Positions 41,614 to 51,901 of a stretch of DNA of 64,000 nt are shown in pieces. The stretch is from Clostridiales bacterium. Lineage in GTDB: Bacteria > Bacillota > Sulfobacillia > CADDZV01. The notes below the pieces were generated by a model, which saw only the letters and a program-made list of their open reading frames with translations, did no database searches and was not told the origin of the DNA. The position numbers and the translations under genes were made by a program. Position 1 is the first letter of the stretch. Every line of letters begins with the position of its first letter. The DNA lies in assembly GCA_902812875.1 (NCBI GenBank), contig CADDZV010000001.1:62001-126000 (forward strand), in the 5' to 3' direction.

Positions 41614-42798
41614 ATGGCAACCCGGGTGAACCGCTTCGCCATCCTGGCGGCTTACGCCATCGTCGCCGCCAGCACGCAGATGTTATGGCTCACATTCGCT
41701 CCCATCACCACCGAGGCGGCCTTGGTCATGCATACCAGTGTGGGCAACGTGGGCGACCTCGCAGCCGTGTTTCCTTTCGTGTACATCGTTTTGGCCTTGC
41801 CCACCGGCCGCTGGCTTGACCGGCAGTTTGCCAAAGCGCTGGGAGCGGGTGCCATGCTCACTGGGACCGGAGCACTCTTGCGGCTTTTCGCTCCTACCGT
41901 CTATGGCTGGCAGCTTTGTGCCCAACTCTCGGTCGCCGCTGGCCAGCCGGTGGTCCTCAATGCGGTTAATCCGGTCGCCACCCGCTACTTTCCGGAACAG
42001 GAGCGGCCAGTGGCGATCGCCCTCGGCAGCGTGGCCGTGTTTTTGGGCATTCTTCTGGCCATGGTGTCCGGCCCGCTCCTTTACGCACACGGAGGACTGT
42101 GGGCTTTGTTCCTGTTCCAGGGCATGCTTGCGGCCGCCGGGGCGGTGTGGATGGTCTATGGTCTCCGCTCGCCTCCCGCCTTTGAGCCGGAGAACTTGCA
42201 AGCCCGCGGAAGCCTGGCCTGGCTTGCCAAAGACCGCCTCATGTGGCTTTTGGCCGCTCTCCTGTTCATCGGTATGGGTATATACAATGCCGTTGCCACT
42301 TGGCTGGAACCGATCCTGGCTGCTTTCGGCACCGGCGGCCAAGCCGGCAACCTGCTCGCGTTGATGACGGTGGCCGGCATCGCCGGGGCAGCCTCTCTGC
42401 CGCCCCTCGTGGCCAGCCGTGACCGCCGCCGGACGATGCTTGCCGTCGCCACGACGTTTACCGGCCTTACTTTCGCCGCCCTCGCATGGCAGCACAGCCT
42501 TTGGTGGTCGGCCGCCTGGCTCGGGCTTGATGGCTTCCTGTTGCTGGCTTGCCTGCCAGTCGTGTTGGAGTGGGCCCAACTGCACTCCGGACCCGAATAT
42601 CAGGGCGCCGCGGTCGGATTCTTGATGCTGGCAGGCAACCTGGGCGGTCTTGTGCTCGTGGTGATCGCACAGGTTCTTCTGCACAACGCTTACCTGCCGC
42701 TCCTCGTCCTCATGGTGGTCGCACTGGCAGGAGCAGGGCTCAGTTTCGGCCTTCCTGGCCATGGGAGGGAACACTTGTGGACCCATTCGATTTCATGA
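41614..42798 (+). CDS. Major facilitator superfamily transporter
   Basis: A 394-residue membrane protein with about 12 helices and the MFS pattern: a loop after helix 2 reading [17 protein letters not shown] and a central loop near residue 190. Closest in feel to the nitrate/cyanate or CynX-like importers, but the substrate is not evident. GAGGGTG precedes the ATG. Its 3' end overlaps the PLP enzyme by 22 bases, so it likely imports or exports the substrate of that pathway. Confidence 0.85.
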   Translation: MATRVNRFAILAAYAIVAASTQMLWLTFAPITTEAALVMHTSVGNVGDLAAVFPFVYIVLALPTGRWLDRQFAKALGAGAMLTGTGALLRLFAPTVYGWQLCAQLSVAAGQPVVLNAVNPVATRYFPEQERPVAIALGSVAVFLGILLAMVSGPLLYAHGGLWALFLFQGMLAAAGAVWMVYGLRSPPAFEPENLQARGSLAWLAKDRLMWLLAALLFIGMGIYNAVATWLEPILAAFGTGGQAGNLLALMTVAGIAGAASLPPLVASRDRRRTMLAVATTFTGLTFAALAWQHSLWWSAAWLGLDGFLLLACLPVVLEWAQLHSGPEYQGAAVGFLMLAGNLGGLVLVVIAQVLLHNAYLPLLVLMVVALAGAGLSFGLPGHGREHLWTHSIS

Positions 42799-44189
42799 AA
42801 GAGCTCGAACGCCAGCTCAAACCGTATAAAGACGTTTTCCCCAGCACAAGCCGCTTGCCGGAGTACGGGCTTTCGCGCGAGGAGGTGCTCGGGCTCGTCC
42901 GTGCCCTCCGGGACCGCGAGCAGGCACGGTGGCAAAAAGGCTACGCCTCCGGGGCTGTGTACCACGGCGACGAGGAACACATCGATTTCCTCAATCAGGT
43001 GTATGCCTTGCAGTCTCAGAGCAATCCGCTCCATGCCGACCTATGGCCGAGCGCCCTCAAATTCGAGGCCGAAGTAGTCGCCATGACGGCCGACATGCTC
43101 GGGGCCAGGTCCGTGCCCGCCGGTGCCGGCCCAAACGCGAAGATTTGCGGCACCGTGTCGTCTGGCGGCACGGAGAGCATCCTCTTGGCCATGAAGACAT
43201 ACCGCGACTGGGCCCGCGACCGCAATGGCATCACCACCCCCGAGATCATCGCCCCGGTCAGTGCCCATGCCGCGTTCGACAAGGCCGCCCAGTATTTTGG
43301 GATGCGTCTCGTGCGGATACCCCTTGACAGCGAGTACAAGGCCGACGTGGAGGCTGTCCGGGCAGCCATCACTCCCAACACGGTGGTGATCGTCGGCTCC
43401 GCGCCTTCGTTCCCGCACGGCATTATCGATCCCATTCCCGCCCTCGCCGCCCTGGCCCAGGAGCACGGCATCGGATGCCACGTGGACGCCTGCCTGGGCG
43501 GGTTTGTCCTTCCCTGGGCGGAAAAGCTCGGCTACCCGGTACCCCCGTTTGATTTTCGTGTGCCCGGCGTCACTTCCATGTCGGCAGACACCCACAAGTA
43601 TGGCTACGCCCCCAAGGGCAGCTCGGTGGTACTTTACCGTGGCCAGGACCTGCGCCATTACCAGTACTACACGACGGCCGACTGGCCTGGCGGGCTGTAT
43701 TTTTCCCCCACTTTCGCTGGGAGCCGGCCGGGCGCTCTCAGCGCCGCGGCCTGGGCAACACTCGTGTCCATGGGCGAAAAAGGGTATATCGAAGCGACGC
43801 GCCGGATTCTCGAAACGGCAGCGGCCATAAAGGCGGGCGTCAGGGAGATTCCCGAACTGCGTATCTTGGGCGACCCGCTGTGGGTGATCGCCTTTACATC
43901 GGATACGCTCAACATCTACCAGGTGATGGACCGCATGACGGAGCGGGGCTGGAGCCTGAACGCCCTGCAACGGCCGCCAGCGGTGCACCTCGCCATCACG
44001 CTACGGCATACCCAGCCGGGCGTAGCCGAGCGGTTCGTGAACGACCTGAAAGCCGCGGTGGCGGACGTCAAGGCCCACCCGGAAGTGCAGACCGGCATGG
44101 CACCGATCTACGGGCTTGCCGCCTCGGTCCCGGCCGCCCTCGTCCAGGAAATTCTTAGAACCTACATTGACATGATGTATGAGGTGTAG
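42777..44189 (+). CDS. PLP-dependent lyase, sphingosine-1-phosphate lyase-like
   Basis: A 470-residue fold-type I PLP enzyme of the group II decarboxylase/S1P lyase family. The PLP lysine lies in [18 protein letters not shown], the same motif as in S1P lyases, preceded by [19 protein letters not shown]. The N-terminal segment [20 protein letters not shown] also matches. S1P lyases split phosphorylated amino alcohols into phosphoethanolamine and an aldehyde. Symbiobacterium thermophilum has a characterised homolog. GTG at 42777 has GGGAGG upstream. The next gene, three bases on, is a kinase that could supply the phosphate. Confidence 0.88.
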   Translation: MDPFDFMKELERQLKPYKDVFPSTSRLPEYGLSREEVLGLVRALRDREQARWQKGYASGAVYHGDEEHIDFLNQVYALQSQSNPLHADLWPSALKFEAEVVAMTADMLGARSVPAGAGPNAKICGTVSSGGTESILLAMKTYRDWARDRNGITTPEIIAPVSAHAAFDKAAQYFGMRLVRIPLDSEYKADVEAVRAAITPNTVVIVGSAPSFPHGIIDPIPALAALAQEHGIGCHVDACLGGFVLPWAEKLGYPVPPFDFRVPGVTSMSADTHKYGYAPKGSSVVLYRGQDLRHYQYYTTADWPGGLYFSPTFAGSRPGALSAAAWATLVSMGEKGYIEATRRILETAAAIKAGVREIPELRILGDPLWVIAFTSDTLNIYQVMDRMTERGWSLNALQRPPAVHLAITLRHTQPGVAERFVNDLKAAVADVKAHPEVQTGMAPIYGLAASVPAALVQEILRTYIDMMYEV

Positions 44190-44192
44190 CTC

Positions 44193-45782
44193 ATGAGCGG
44201 CCGATACGTACTGGCAGTCGATCTGGGCACATCGGCCTGCAAGGTCGCCCTCGCCACCATCGCCGGCGACATTGCGGCCCTGGAAACTGAAGAGATTCCC
44301 CTGCATCTTTTGCCCGGGGGCGGTGCTGAGCAGGATCCGGAGGACTGGTGGAATGCCATCAAAAAGGGCACTGCCCGCCTGCTGGCACGCGGGATCGCCT
44401 CCCGGGACGAGATCGTGGCGGTGGCCTGCACGGCCCAGTGGTCCGGCACGGTGGCGGTGGACAAAAACGGCAGGCCGCTGATGCCTGCCATCATCTGGAT
44501 GGACTCCCGCGGTGCCCGCTACGCCCACACCATCACGAAGGGCCCCCTGAGCATCCAAGGTTACGGGCTTGACAAGCTATGGCGGTGGGTACGGAAGACG
44601 GCTGGTATTCCGGCCGGCTCTGGCAAGGACTCGATCGCCCACATCCTTTACCTGAAGCACGAGCGCCCCGAGATCTACCGGACCACTTATAAGTTCCTCG
44701 AGCCCAAGGACTACCTGAACCTGCGGCTCACCGGCCAGTTCGCTGCCTCTTACGATTCCATCGCCCTGCACTGGGTAACGGATAACCGCGACCTCGCCCG
44801 CGTCCACTACGACGACGAGCTGCTCCGCCTGGCCGGGATCGACCGGGAGAAACTGCCGGATCTCAAGCAGGCAGTGGACATCCTGGGTCCCTTGCGGCCG
44901 GAGGCGGCGGCCGACTTGGGCATGACCACGGACACTGTGGTGGTGATGGGCACGCCGGACGTGCAGTCGGCCGCCATCGGTTCAGGGGCGACACGCGACT
45001 TTCAGGCTCACCTCTACGTCGGTACGTCTTCCTGGCTGACCTGCCACGTCCCCTACAAGAAGACGGACCTGTTCCACAACATGGCCACCCTGCCGTCGGC
45101 CATTCCGGGCCGGTACTTTGTGGCCAACGAGCAGGAGTCGGCCGGGGTGTGCCTGACCTTTCTGCGGGACAACGTTTTCTTCCACGAGGATGAACTGCTG
45201 GCGGCGGCTGGAGAGGCGAAGCCCGCCCGTAATGCGCATCAGGCCTTCGACCGCCTGGCCGCCCAGGCTCCGCCCGGCAGCGGCGGCGTGATCTTCACGC
45301 CCTGGCTCTATGGCGAACGCACGCCGGTGGAGGACCGCTTCATTCGCGGCGGGTTCCACAACCTTTCCCTGCAGACCACACGCCCAGATCTGGTGCGGGC
45401 GGTGTTCGAGGGCGTGGCCTACAACACCCGCTGGCTGCTCGGGGCCGTGGAAGGCTTTGTGCACCGCCGCCTTGACCCCATCCGCTTCATCGGCGGCGGT
45501 GCGCGTTCGGATGTCTGGAGCCAAATCTTCGCGGACGTGCTGGACCGCACTATTGAGCAGGTGCGGGATCCCGTAGAGGCCAACGTCCGCGGCGCCGCTA
45601 TCCTGGCCGCCGTGGCACTGGGACACCTCACCTTCGACGCGGTGACGGATCGGGTGCAGGTCGCCAGCGTGTTCCATCCGAGCCCGGACAACCGCCACCG
45701 GTACGACGAGCTCTATCGTGCCTTCCTCGACCTGTATCGCCGCAACCGGAAAATACATGCCCGGCTTAACCACGGGGCTTAG
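44193..45782 (+). CDS. FGGY-family carbohydrate kinase (xylulokinase-like)
   Basis: A 529-residue FGGY kinase. The N-terminal phosphate-binding strand LAVDLGTSACKVALA, the AIIWMDSRGARYA segment, and the C-terminal IRFIGGGARSDVWSQIFADVLD signature are present. It phosphorylates a sugar or polyol; the exact substrate is unknown. GAGGTG precedes the ATG, which starts three bases after the S1P-lyase-like gene, so the two enzymes are almost certainly made together. It is the last gene of its cluster. Confidence 0.9.
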   Translation: MSGRYVLAVDLGTSACKVALATIAGDIAALETEEIPLHLLPGGGAEQDPEDWWNAIKKGTARLLARGIASRDEIVAVACTAQWSGTVAVDKNGRPLMPAIIWMDSRGARYAHTITKGPLSIQGYGLDKLWRWVRKTAGIPAGSGKDSIAHILYLKHERPEIYRTTYKFLEPKDYLNLRLTGQFAASYDSIALHWVTDNRDLARVHYDDELLRLAGIDREKLPDLKQAVDILGPLRPEAAADLGMTTDTVVVMGTPDVQSAAIGSGATRDFQAHLYVGTSSWLTCHVPYKKTDLFHNMATLPSAIPGRYFVANEQESAGVCLTFLRDNVFFHEDELLAAAGEAKPARNAHQAFDRLAAQAPPGSGGVIFTPWLYGERTPVEDRFIRGGFHNLSLQTTRPDLVRAVFEGVAYNTRWLLGAVEGFVHRRLDPIRFIGGGARSDVWSQIFADVLDRTIEQVRDPVEANVRGAAILAAVALGHLTFDAVTDRVQVASVFHPSPDNRHRYDELYRAFLDLYRRNRKIHARLNHGA

Positions 45783-45804
45783 CACCCCGGAATATAAACG
45801 GGCG

Positions 45805-47865
45805 TCACTCAATGGGCCAGGAGTGGACGGTCACCCAGTTTTGGCCGCCGTCGGTGCTTTTCAAAAGGCGCCATGTCCTCGCGTTGTTGTCCCGCAGAAG
45901 GGCGAAACCGGTTTGGTCAGATAGGAAAAACACTGAATAGGCTTCCACCACTTCCGGCTGGACGACGCCCACCGGACTCCACGTGGCGCCGCCGTTCGCG
46001 GTGGCCACAAGCGGCCCGCGCCTCATCCAAAGCCACCCGTGCCCGTCCGGGAGGAAAAACATGCCGGCCACATATCCGCCGCCGCCGGGGTTGGCAACCG
46101 CCGTCCAGGTCTTGCCCCCATCACGCGTGCGGAAAATTGACTTCATCTGCTGGCCAGCGCCTGGTTCCCCGGCGCAAGCTACGTAGCCGTCTTGGTCGTT
46201 TGCCAGGCTTATTGCCGCCACCTGGCCGGTGGATCCGGTGCACGGCGAACTGATGGTGTCCCAGTGGTGACCGCTGTCTTTCGTGGTGAAAATAACGTTA
46301 CCACTCCCCGGCTCGGCTGGCTGCGGTGGCAGCCCCCACCCTTGATCGTTGCCAGCAAAAGATACAGAGGCCAACTTTTGCTGAAGATCCTGCCATGTAT
46401 TGCCACCATCGTCTGTGTAGAGAACATCCAGTGTACAGTCTGGATACGCCTCATAGGCGCACAGTGACGACTTGACTGCCCATGCCGTGCGGGTTCCGGC
46501 CGCTGCCACGTCAAGGAATCCGGCGCCGCCCTGGCGAACCACCTGCCACGACTGGCCACCGTCGCCAGTCACCGCCACAATCCCGAGATAGCGGCTGGCG
46601 AAGCCGGCCGTCCCTGCCACAAGGCCATGATTTGCGTCCCAAAAGGCGATCGCCGTGGGTTGGAAGTTGTCTGGCAGCGAGTGGAGCACGAACTGGTTCG
46701 TTACCGGCGACCAGGTACGTCCACCGTCTTCCGTCGCGACTACGTTGCCATCTACAATGGCAAAGCCGGTGGTCGGCGAAACGAAATCCAGGCCGGTGAT
46801 CCCGTCGAGCGGAATGCTGGTGGAGACTGTTTTCCACGTCCGCGCCCCGTCCGCTGTGGCATAAAGCTTATCACCGTCGGTGGCAAAGCCGTGCGTCGCA
46901 TCCGCAAAGCTCCATAGCAAGGCGTTGTTGTTCGCCGAGCTAACCGGGGCCGTCGCCTGCCAGCTCGCGCCCCCGTCGTGGGTGGCGTAAAAGATGACCG
47001 GTTGTCCCTCCTGGTGGAAAACCACCGGCAAAAACCCGTCCTGGTTTCCAAAAAAGACGGGCGCCTGCGTCTCTGCCGCACCGCCCTCCGTGTGGTAGCC
47101 CGCCGGCGCGGTCACCGGCTGCCGCCTCCAGGTTTTGCCGCCGTCCTGCGTGGTCAAAAGAACGATGTCAGGGCCGGCGTCGCCACCCGGTATCCAGCCG
47201 TGCTGCAAGTCGTGGAAGCTCAAACCGGTTTTGTGTCCGCCGAAAGGCAACGAGCCCGCTGGGCTGCTCGGCATGCCCGAGGAAGCCAGGGTCCAGCTGG
47301 CACCGCCGTCCGTGCTCTGGTAAAGTTCGACCGCCTCGGAACCGGCAGCCACGCCGTAGCTGACCAAAAGCCAGCCGTGGAGCGGATCGATGAACTGCAA
47401 AGCCGTCACGTACGGGGCTGTGTTCGGGTCACTCGAAGGAACCTGGGTACTATGCCAAGTCTTGCCACCATCAGAGGTGGCAAAGATAGTCTCTGGCATG
47501 TCCCCGTCTTTGGAAAAGACCACCCAGGCGGTATTCGCGTCCAAAAAGGCTCCCGGGCCGGGCCTGGCGCTGGATTCGGGTTTGGGCGTCACGTCGGCCC
47601 AATGGGTGCCGCCGTCTGTCGTCCGAAGCACGCCCGCGTCAGTAAGCACCCAGCCGCTTTGGGCGTCGACCATGTGGAGGGAGGTTATGATACCGGCGGA
47701 ACCGGACGCCACCCGGCCGGTCTGGCCGGGGGAAAGATCTGCGGTCAAGGGAATTTTAGGGCTCAAACTCGCACAACCGGTGGCTAAAAGCGGCCCCGTC
47801 ATCGCCACTATGACCAGGACCGTGGCAATCGCCAAGCTTTGCTGCCTCCGAAGACGGCTCATCAT
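45805..47865 (-). CDS. YCF48/BNR-repeat lipoprotein with 13 Asp-box repeats
   Basis: A 686-residue exported protein. It has an N-terminal lipoprotein signal (MTGPLLATGC). The rest is a string of beta-propeller blades with Asp-box motifs: I count 13 of the type T-x-D-G-G-x-x-W (for example TTDGGTHW, TSDGGKTW, TRDGGKTW), three of them degenerate. Related proteins include the plant HCF136/Ycf48 photosystem factor and sortilin-like folds. In bacteria outside phototrophs the role is unknown; it probably binds proteins or glycans at the cell surface. AAGGTG precedes ATG 47865. Divergent from rmuC, convergent with the kinase. Confidence 0.85.
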   Translation of the reverse strand: MMSRLRRQQSLAIATVLVIVAMTGPLLATGCASLSPKIPLTADLSPGQTGRVASGSAGIITSLHMVDAQSGWVLTDAGVLRTTDGGTHWADVTPKPESSARPGPGAFLDANTAWVVFSKDGDMPETIFATSDGGKTWHSTQVPSSDPNTAPYVTALQFIDPLHGWLLVSYGVAAGSEAVELYQSTDGGASWTLASSGMPSSPAGSLPFGGHKTGLSFHDLQHGWIPGGDAGPDIVLLTTQDGGKTWRRQPVTAPAGYHTEGGAAETQAPVFFGNQDGFLPVVFHQEGQPVIFYATHDGGASWQATAPVSSANNNALLWSFADATHGFATDGDKLYATADGARTWKTVSTSIPLDGITGLDFVSPTTGFAIVDGNVVATEDGGRTWSPVTNQFVLHSLPDNFQPTAIAFWDANHGLVAGTAGFASRYLGIVAVTGDGGQSWQVVRQGGAGFLDVAAAGTRTAWAVKSSLCAYEAYPDCTLDVLYTDDGGNTWQDLQQKLASVSFAGNDQGWGLPPQPAEPGSGNVIFTTKDSGHHWDTISSPCTGSTGQVAAISLANDQDGYVACAGEPGAGQQMKSIFRTRDGGKTWTAVANPGGGGYVAGMFFLPDGHGWLWMRRGPLVATANGGATWSPVGVVQPEVVEAYSVFFLSDQTGFALLRDNNARTWRLLKSTDGGQNWVTVHSWPIE

Positions 47866-47973
47866 CCGCACAGCACCTTGCTTTCTTTTTACACCGCTGC
47901 CGCATCGTGTGGTCGCCGTTAGTTGGATGCTTGCCACCGGCAAAAAGTTTCCCGGCTCTCGGCCATGTGCCAC

Positions 47974-47999
47974 CACCCGCAAAGCAGGAATTGCGGGTG
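47974..47999 (+). other. Hairpin in the rmuC leader
   Basis: CACCCGCAA (47974-47982) and TTGCGGGTG (47991-47999) form a perfect nine-base-pair stem with an eight-base loop, 38 bases before the rmuC ATG. It is in the divergent region between rmuC and the YCF48 lipoprotein. Could be an operator or a leader structure. Confidence 0.4.
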
Positions 48000-48037
48000 C
48001 CGTTGCGTAATCCCCGCACATACTGGGAGGTGCCGAT

Positions 48038-49375
48038 ATGCCTGCATGGGCAACCATCGTTATCATTACGCTGTCTGTAACCAATCTCGTACTCCTTCTT
48101 GCCGTTTTCGCCCGCAGCCAACAAAACCAAACCGCGTCTATGCTCTCCGACTTGGAAAAAGCACTCGCACGCCAAGAACAAAGCGTGGCAAGCGAGCTGT
48201 CCCGCAGCCGGCAAGACTCGCTTCTGCAAGCTCAGAGCATACGCGAAGAGCTGGCCGCCGGCATCCAGCGTCTTGGCAGCACCATCGTGGAGCAGATGGC
48301 CGGCCTCGGTACCATGCAGAAAAACCAGCTCGACACCTTCGCCAACCAGCTCGGCCAACTGACTCAGATGAACGAGCAGAAGCTCACGAACATGCGGGAA
48401 GTGCTGGACCGCAACCTCAAAGAGCTCCGCGACGAGAACAGCCAAAAGCTCGAGCAGATGCGGGCGACTGTCGACGAAAAGCTCAACGCCACCCTGGAAC
48501 AGCGCCTCGGGGAATCGTTCCGGCTGGTGAGTGAACGGCTGGAACAGGTGCACAAGGGGCTCGGTGAGATGCAGAGTCTGGCGAGCGGTGTCGGTGACCT
48601 GAAAAGGGTCCTCACCAACATCAAGACCCGCGGCACGTGGGGTGAAATGCAGCTCGAGAGTCTCCTTGAGCAGGTGCTCACGCCGGAACAGTACGGCCGC
48701 AACGTCGCTACCAAGAAAGGCAGCAACGAACGCGTAGAGTTTGCCATCCGCCTGCCCGGCCGGGATTCGGAAGGACCGGTCTGGCTACCGGTGGATGCCA
48801 AATTCCCCCAGGAGGATTACCAGCGCCTCCTCGACGCCCAGGAAAAGGCGGATCCCGAGGCGGTAGAGCAAGCCGCCAGTGCCCTCGAAAAGCGGGTGCG
48901 CGAAGAAGCCAAAGACATTTACGAAAAGTACATCGACCCGCCCCACACCACCGACTTCGCCATTATGTTTCTGCCAGTGGAAGGCCTGTTTGCGGAAGTG
49001 CTGAGACGTCCGGGCCTCGTGGAGTCGCTCCAGCAGAAATACCGGGTCACGGTGACGGGGCCCACTACTTTCGCCGCCCTCCTGACCAGCCTTCAAATGG
49101 GCTTCCGCACCCTCGCGATCGAAAAGCGGTCAAGCGAAGTGTGGGCGCTGTTGGGAGCAGTGAAGACTGAATTTGGCAAGTTCGGCGACCTGCTGGACAA
49201 GACCAGGAAAAAGCTGCAGGAAGCCACCGACAGCATGGACACTGCCACGCAAAGAACAAGGCAAATCGAGCGGCGGCTCAAGGCAGTGGAGGCACTGCCG
49301 CCGGATCAGGCCCGGCAGCTTCTCGACGCCGGCCACGACACGCTTTGGGACCGCGACGAGTCCGCCGGACTTTAG
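48038..49375 (+). CDS. rmuC: RmuC family DNA recombination protein
   Basis: A 445-residue RmuC protein. One N-terminal membrane helix (WATIVIITLSVTNLVLLLAV) is followed by a long coiled coil to about residue 190, and then the nuclease-like domain (TRGTWGEMQLESLLEQVLTPEQY; VWLPVDAKFPQEDYQRLL; FAIMFLPVEGLFAEVL). RmuC limits recombination between inverted repeats in E. coli. GGGAGGTG precedes the ATG. Confidence 0.95.
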   Translation: MPAWATIVIITLSVTNLVLLLAVFARSQQNQTASMLSDLEKALARQEQSVASELSRSRQDSLLQAQSIREELAAGIQRLGSTIVEQMAGLGTMQKNQLDTFANQLGQLTQMNEQKLTNMREVLDRNLKELRDENSQKLEQMRATVDEKLNATLEQRLGESFRLVSERLEQVHKGLGEMQSLASGVGDLKRVLTNIKTRGTWGEMQLESLLEQVLTPEQYGRNVATKKGSNERVEFAIRLPGRDSEGPVWLPVDAKFPQEDYQRLLDAQEKADPEAVEQAASALEKRVREEAKDIYEKYIDPPHTTDFAIMFLPVEGLFAEVLRRPGLVESLQQKYRVTVTGPTTFAALLTSLQMGFRTLAIEKRSSEVWALLGAVKTEFGKFGDLLDKTRKKLQEATDSMDTATQRTRQIERRLKAVEALPPDQARQLLDAGHDTLWDRDESAGL

Positions 49376-49387
49376 AACGCGTCAAGG

Positions 49388-50194
49388 TCATACCCTGACC
49401 TGTTTTTTCTCAAAAAGAAATGCGGCGAGCCCAAGCCCGGCCACGCACACAGCGGCCAGGACGCCCATATGGCTCCACGGCACGGTCCCCTGGCTGAGTA
49501 TGGGCGCCGGGTCATACAGCGGCAATAAACAAAGCCCGCGGATCAACTTCAAGAGTCCGGAGGACCGCTCTGTCACCGCCTGGTAGAAAAACATGGCCAG
49601 GCCAAGGCCGACCGTGGTACCCACCGCCGCGCCGTAATCATCGATAAACACGGTGATGACAAGAAAGACGCTACTTATGGCCAACATCACCAGAAATGAG
49701 TTCAGTTCCGCGATCGCCCAGCTTCCCAACGCCAAAGACTGGCCCACAGCCAGCACGCCGACCGCCACCCCGGCCATATGTGCCACATGCAACACCAAGA
49801 GGGCCGCCGCCAGCCCGGCAAAACGCGACAACACCACCTGCCAGCGTGCTACCGGCAAAGCCAGCAAAAACTCAGCCGTGTGGCGGTCGACCTCGCGGGT
49901 TATCATCCCCGCCACGAACAGGCTCGCGTAAATGATGAGCGGCACCATCACCCAGCCGCCGAACGCGAAGGCCTGCAACCACCCGGTAATGCTGGTGAAG
50001 TCGAACCCAGCGCCGTACAAGTTCCGCAACGACTCCGGCAGGTTGCGGGTCAGAAGCTCAAGCTGACGCATGGCCCCGGAACCGACGAGTGACTGCCAGA
50101 GAAAGACAAAGTAGAACATCATGGCCCAGAGGGACGCCGACCACACCAAAAGCGACAACCATTCGGCGCGGGCCTGCTGCCGGAGCAGCGCCAT
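49388..50194 (-). CDS. ABC-2 family exporter permease (second)
   Basis: A 268-residue membrane protein with six helices in ABC-2 style, including the REVDRHTAEFLLALPVARWQ loop found in the partner permease too (REVDLHTIDFLLALPTGRKN). ATG at 50194 follows GGGAGGGG. It forms a heterodimer with the preceding permease and the ATPase at 51017. Substrate unknown. Confidence 0.82.
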   Translation of the reverse strand: MALLRQQARAEWLSLLVWSASLWAMMFYFVFLWQSLVGSGAMRQLELLTRNLPESLRNLYGAGFDFTSITGWLQAFAFGGWVMVPLIIYASLFVAGMITREVDRHTAEFLLALPVARWQVVLSRFAGLAAALLVLHVAHMAGVAVGVLAVGQSLALGSWAIAELNSFLVMLAISSVFLVITVFIDDYGAAVGTTVGLGLAMFFYQAVTERSSGLLKLIRGLCLLPLYDPAPILSQGTVPWSHMGVLAAVCVAGLGLAAFLFEKKQVRV

Positions 50195-50222
50195 AATTTC
50201 CCCTCCCACCATACGAGGACGA

Positions 50223-51017
50223 TCACGCCGTAATTTGCTTCCGCTCAAACACACGGACACTGGCGGCGAGGCTCGCGAGGCCCACGCCGACCAGCACAAG
50301 CACATCTACCCACCCAAGCCGGCCCATCCTCAGGGTCGCGACCGGGTCGACATAACTGAACGGGCTGAAGAAGCGGCCGATCCTGCTCACCCCCGCCGCG
50401 CGCATGACGAACTCCAGCACGTAACTCCCAGCGGCTAGCCCCAAAAAGAGCTTCACTGCCAAGCTGTAGTCGTCTACCCACATCGAGGCCAGCAGGCTCG
50501 TTCCGCCCATGGCAACGGCCAGGAGCCACACGTTAAACATGACCAGGCCGTAGCCGCCAAAAGATCCCTTGAGGCCCATGGCTGACAGATCAGCACACAG
50601 AAAAGCCCATATGGCAAGGCTCTGCACCGCTGTATTTACCAAAAGAACACCCACCCGGCTCAAAAGCACATTTTTCCGTCCGGTTGGCAGGGCCAGAAGA
50701 AAATCGATGGTATGAAGATCCACCTCGCGCGAGACTATCGACAGCGACAACAGCACGGCGTACAGTACCACGACCACGGCCAGGTTTTTGGTGACCTGCG
50801 TCGCCACGTAGCCGTCCAGGGGAGAAAGTCCCTCCGGAGCCCCCATCATGGCCTGGAGCGATGAGGGCAAAGCTTTCATCAGGCCGCTCATGCTGCCGCC
50901 CTCTACAAAGGCAGGTGCCGACGCAGCCGTGACCAGGGCCAGCACCACGCTTGCCCCCACCCAGACGAGCATGCCTGGCAGGCGCGCCCGGAAGTACTGC
51001 CAGAACAGTGTCTTCAT
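50223..51017 (-). CDS. ABC-2 family exporter permease (first)
   Basis: A 264-residue membrane protein with six hydrophobic segments. It shares the REVDxHTxxFLLALP motif with the second permease, so the two arose by duplication. Its ATG shares one base with the stop of the ATPase gene (TGATG), a sign of coupled translation. Confidence 0.83.
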   Translation of the reverse strand: MKTLFWQYFRARLPGMLVWVGASVVLALVTAASAPAFVEGGSMSGLMKALPSSLQAMMGAPEGLSPLDGYVATQVTKNLAVVVVLYAVLLSLSIVSREVDLHTIDFLLALPTGRKNVLLSRVGVLLVNTAVQSLAIWAFLCADLSAMGLKGSFGGYGLVMFNVWLLAVAMGGTSLLASMWVDDYSLAVKLFLGLAAGSYVLEFVMRAAGVSRIGRFFSPFSYVDPVATLRMGRLGWVDVLVLVGVGLASLAASVRVFERKQITA

Positions 51018-51901
51018 CAGGCCTCACCGCCCCCGTAGAACGCCCGGAATACTTCCTCCAGCGGGGGATCGCTCACCGTCAGATCAACGAGGTTGTTCCC
51101 GGACAAGGCCTGCACCAGCGGATCCAGACCACCGGCCCAAGTAAACTGCACCCGGTTCCCCTCGACCTGATAATCACGGATACCCAGGAGGGTGGAGAGA
51201 TCAGGTGCGGTTTCCGCAAACTCCACCCGCACGTACTTCACCCGGCGTCTTTTCAGCCCCGCCACCGTATCCACCGCGACGATGCGTCCGTCGCGGATGA
51301 TCGCCACCCGGTCGCACAAAGACTCGACTTCCGATAGCACGTGCGACGACATGAACACCGTCTTGCCGCGGCTCCGCTCTTCCCTGACCAGCTCGGCAAA
51401 CGTTTCCTGCACGAGCGGGTCCAGGCCGGTCGTGGGCTCGTCCAGAATCAGAAGATCCGGATCGTGTGCCAGTGCCGCTACCAGGGCAACCTTTTGCCGG
51501 CTGCCGCGGGAAAGCGTTTTCAGCCGCTTGTCGAGATCGACGTCCAACCGGCGGGCCAACTCGGCGACGCGGCCACGGTCCGCAAGCCCCCGCACCCGCA
51601 GCGAGAACTCGATGGTCTGCAGGCCAGTGAGAAAATCGTAGAGAGCAGGATCACTCGGAAGATACCCCACCCGCTTCCGCATCTCGCGGTTGTGAGCAAG
51701 GGCATCAACGCCCAGCACACGGATCGTGCCCGCCTGCGGGGTAAGAAATCCCATCACCGTTCTGATCAGCGTCGTCTTCCCAGCCCCGTTGGGCCCGAGA
51801 AAACCGAACACCTCACCTTCCGCCACCGACAGGTCCACGTCCCTGATCCCGCGGCCGTTCCGGTAAAGACGGGTGAGCCCCCTGATTTCCAAGGCCGACA
51901 C
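51017..51901 (-). CDS. ABC exporter ATP-binding protein
   Basis: A 294-residue ABC ATPase. Walker A GPNGAGKTTL, a signature region reading TLSRGSRQK (a mild deviation from LSGGQ), Walker B LLILDEPTTGLDP and the switch His in SSHVLSEVES. GTG at 51901 has AGGTGG upstream. The longer reading to 52249 overlaps the hemerythrin gene on the other strand and is rejected. Drug or bacteriocin-type export is likely for such YhaQ/BcrA-like sets. Confidence 0.9.
   Translation of the reverse strand: MSALEIRGLTRLYRNGRGIRDVDLSVAEGEVFGFLGPNGAGKTTLIRTVMGFLTPQAGTIRVLGVDALAHNREMRKRVGYLPSDPALYDFLTGLQTIEFSLRVRGLADRGRVAELARRLDVDLDKRLKTLSRGSRQKVALVAALAHDPDLLILDEPTTGLDPLVQETFAELVREERSRGKTVFMSSHVLSEVESLCDRVAIIRDGRIVAVDTVAGLKRRRVKYVRVEFAETAPDLSTLLGIRDYQVEGNRVQFTWAGGLDPLVQALSGNNLVDLTVSDPPLEEVFRAFYGGGEA

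Noticed and set aside
49388-51901. The ABC set next to hemerythrin as a bacteriocin immunity system
   Set aside because: No precursor peptide or modification enzyme is near; only a generic exporter can be supported.
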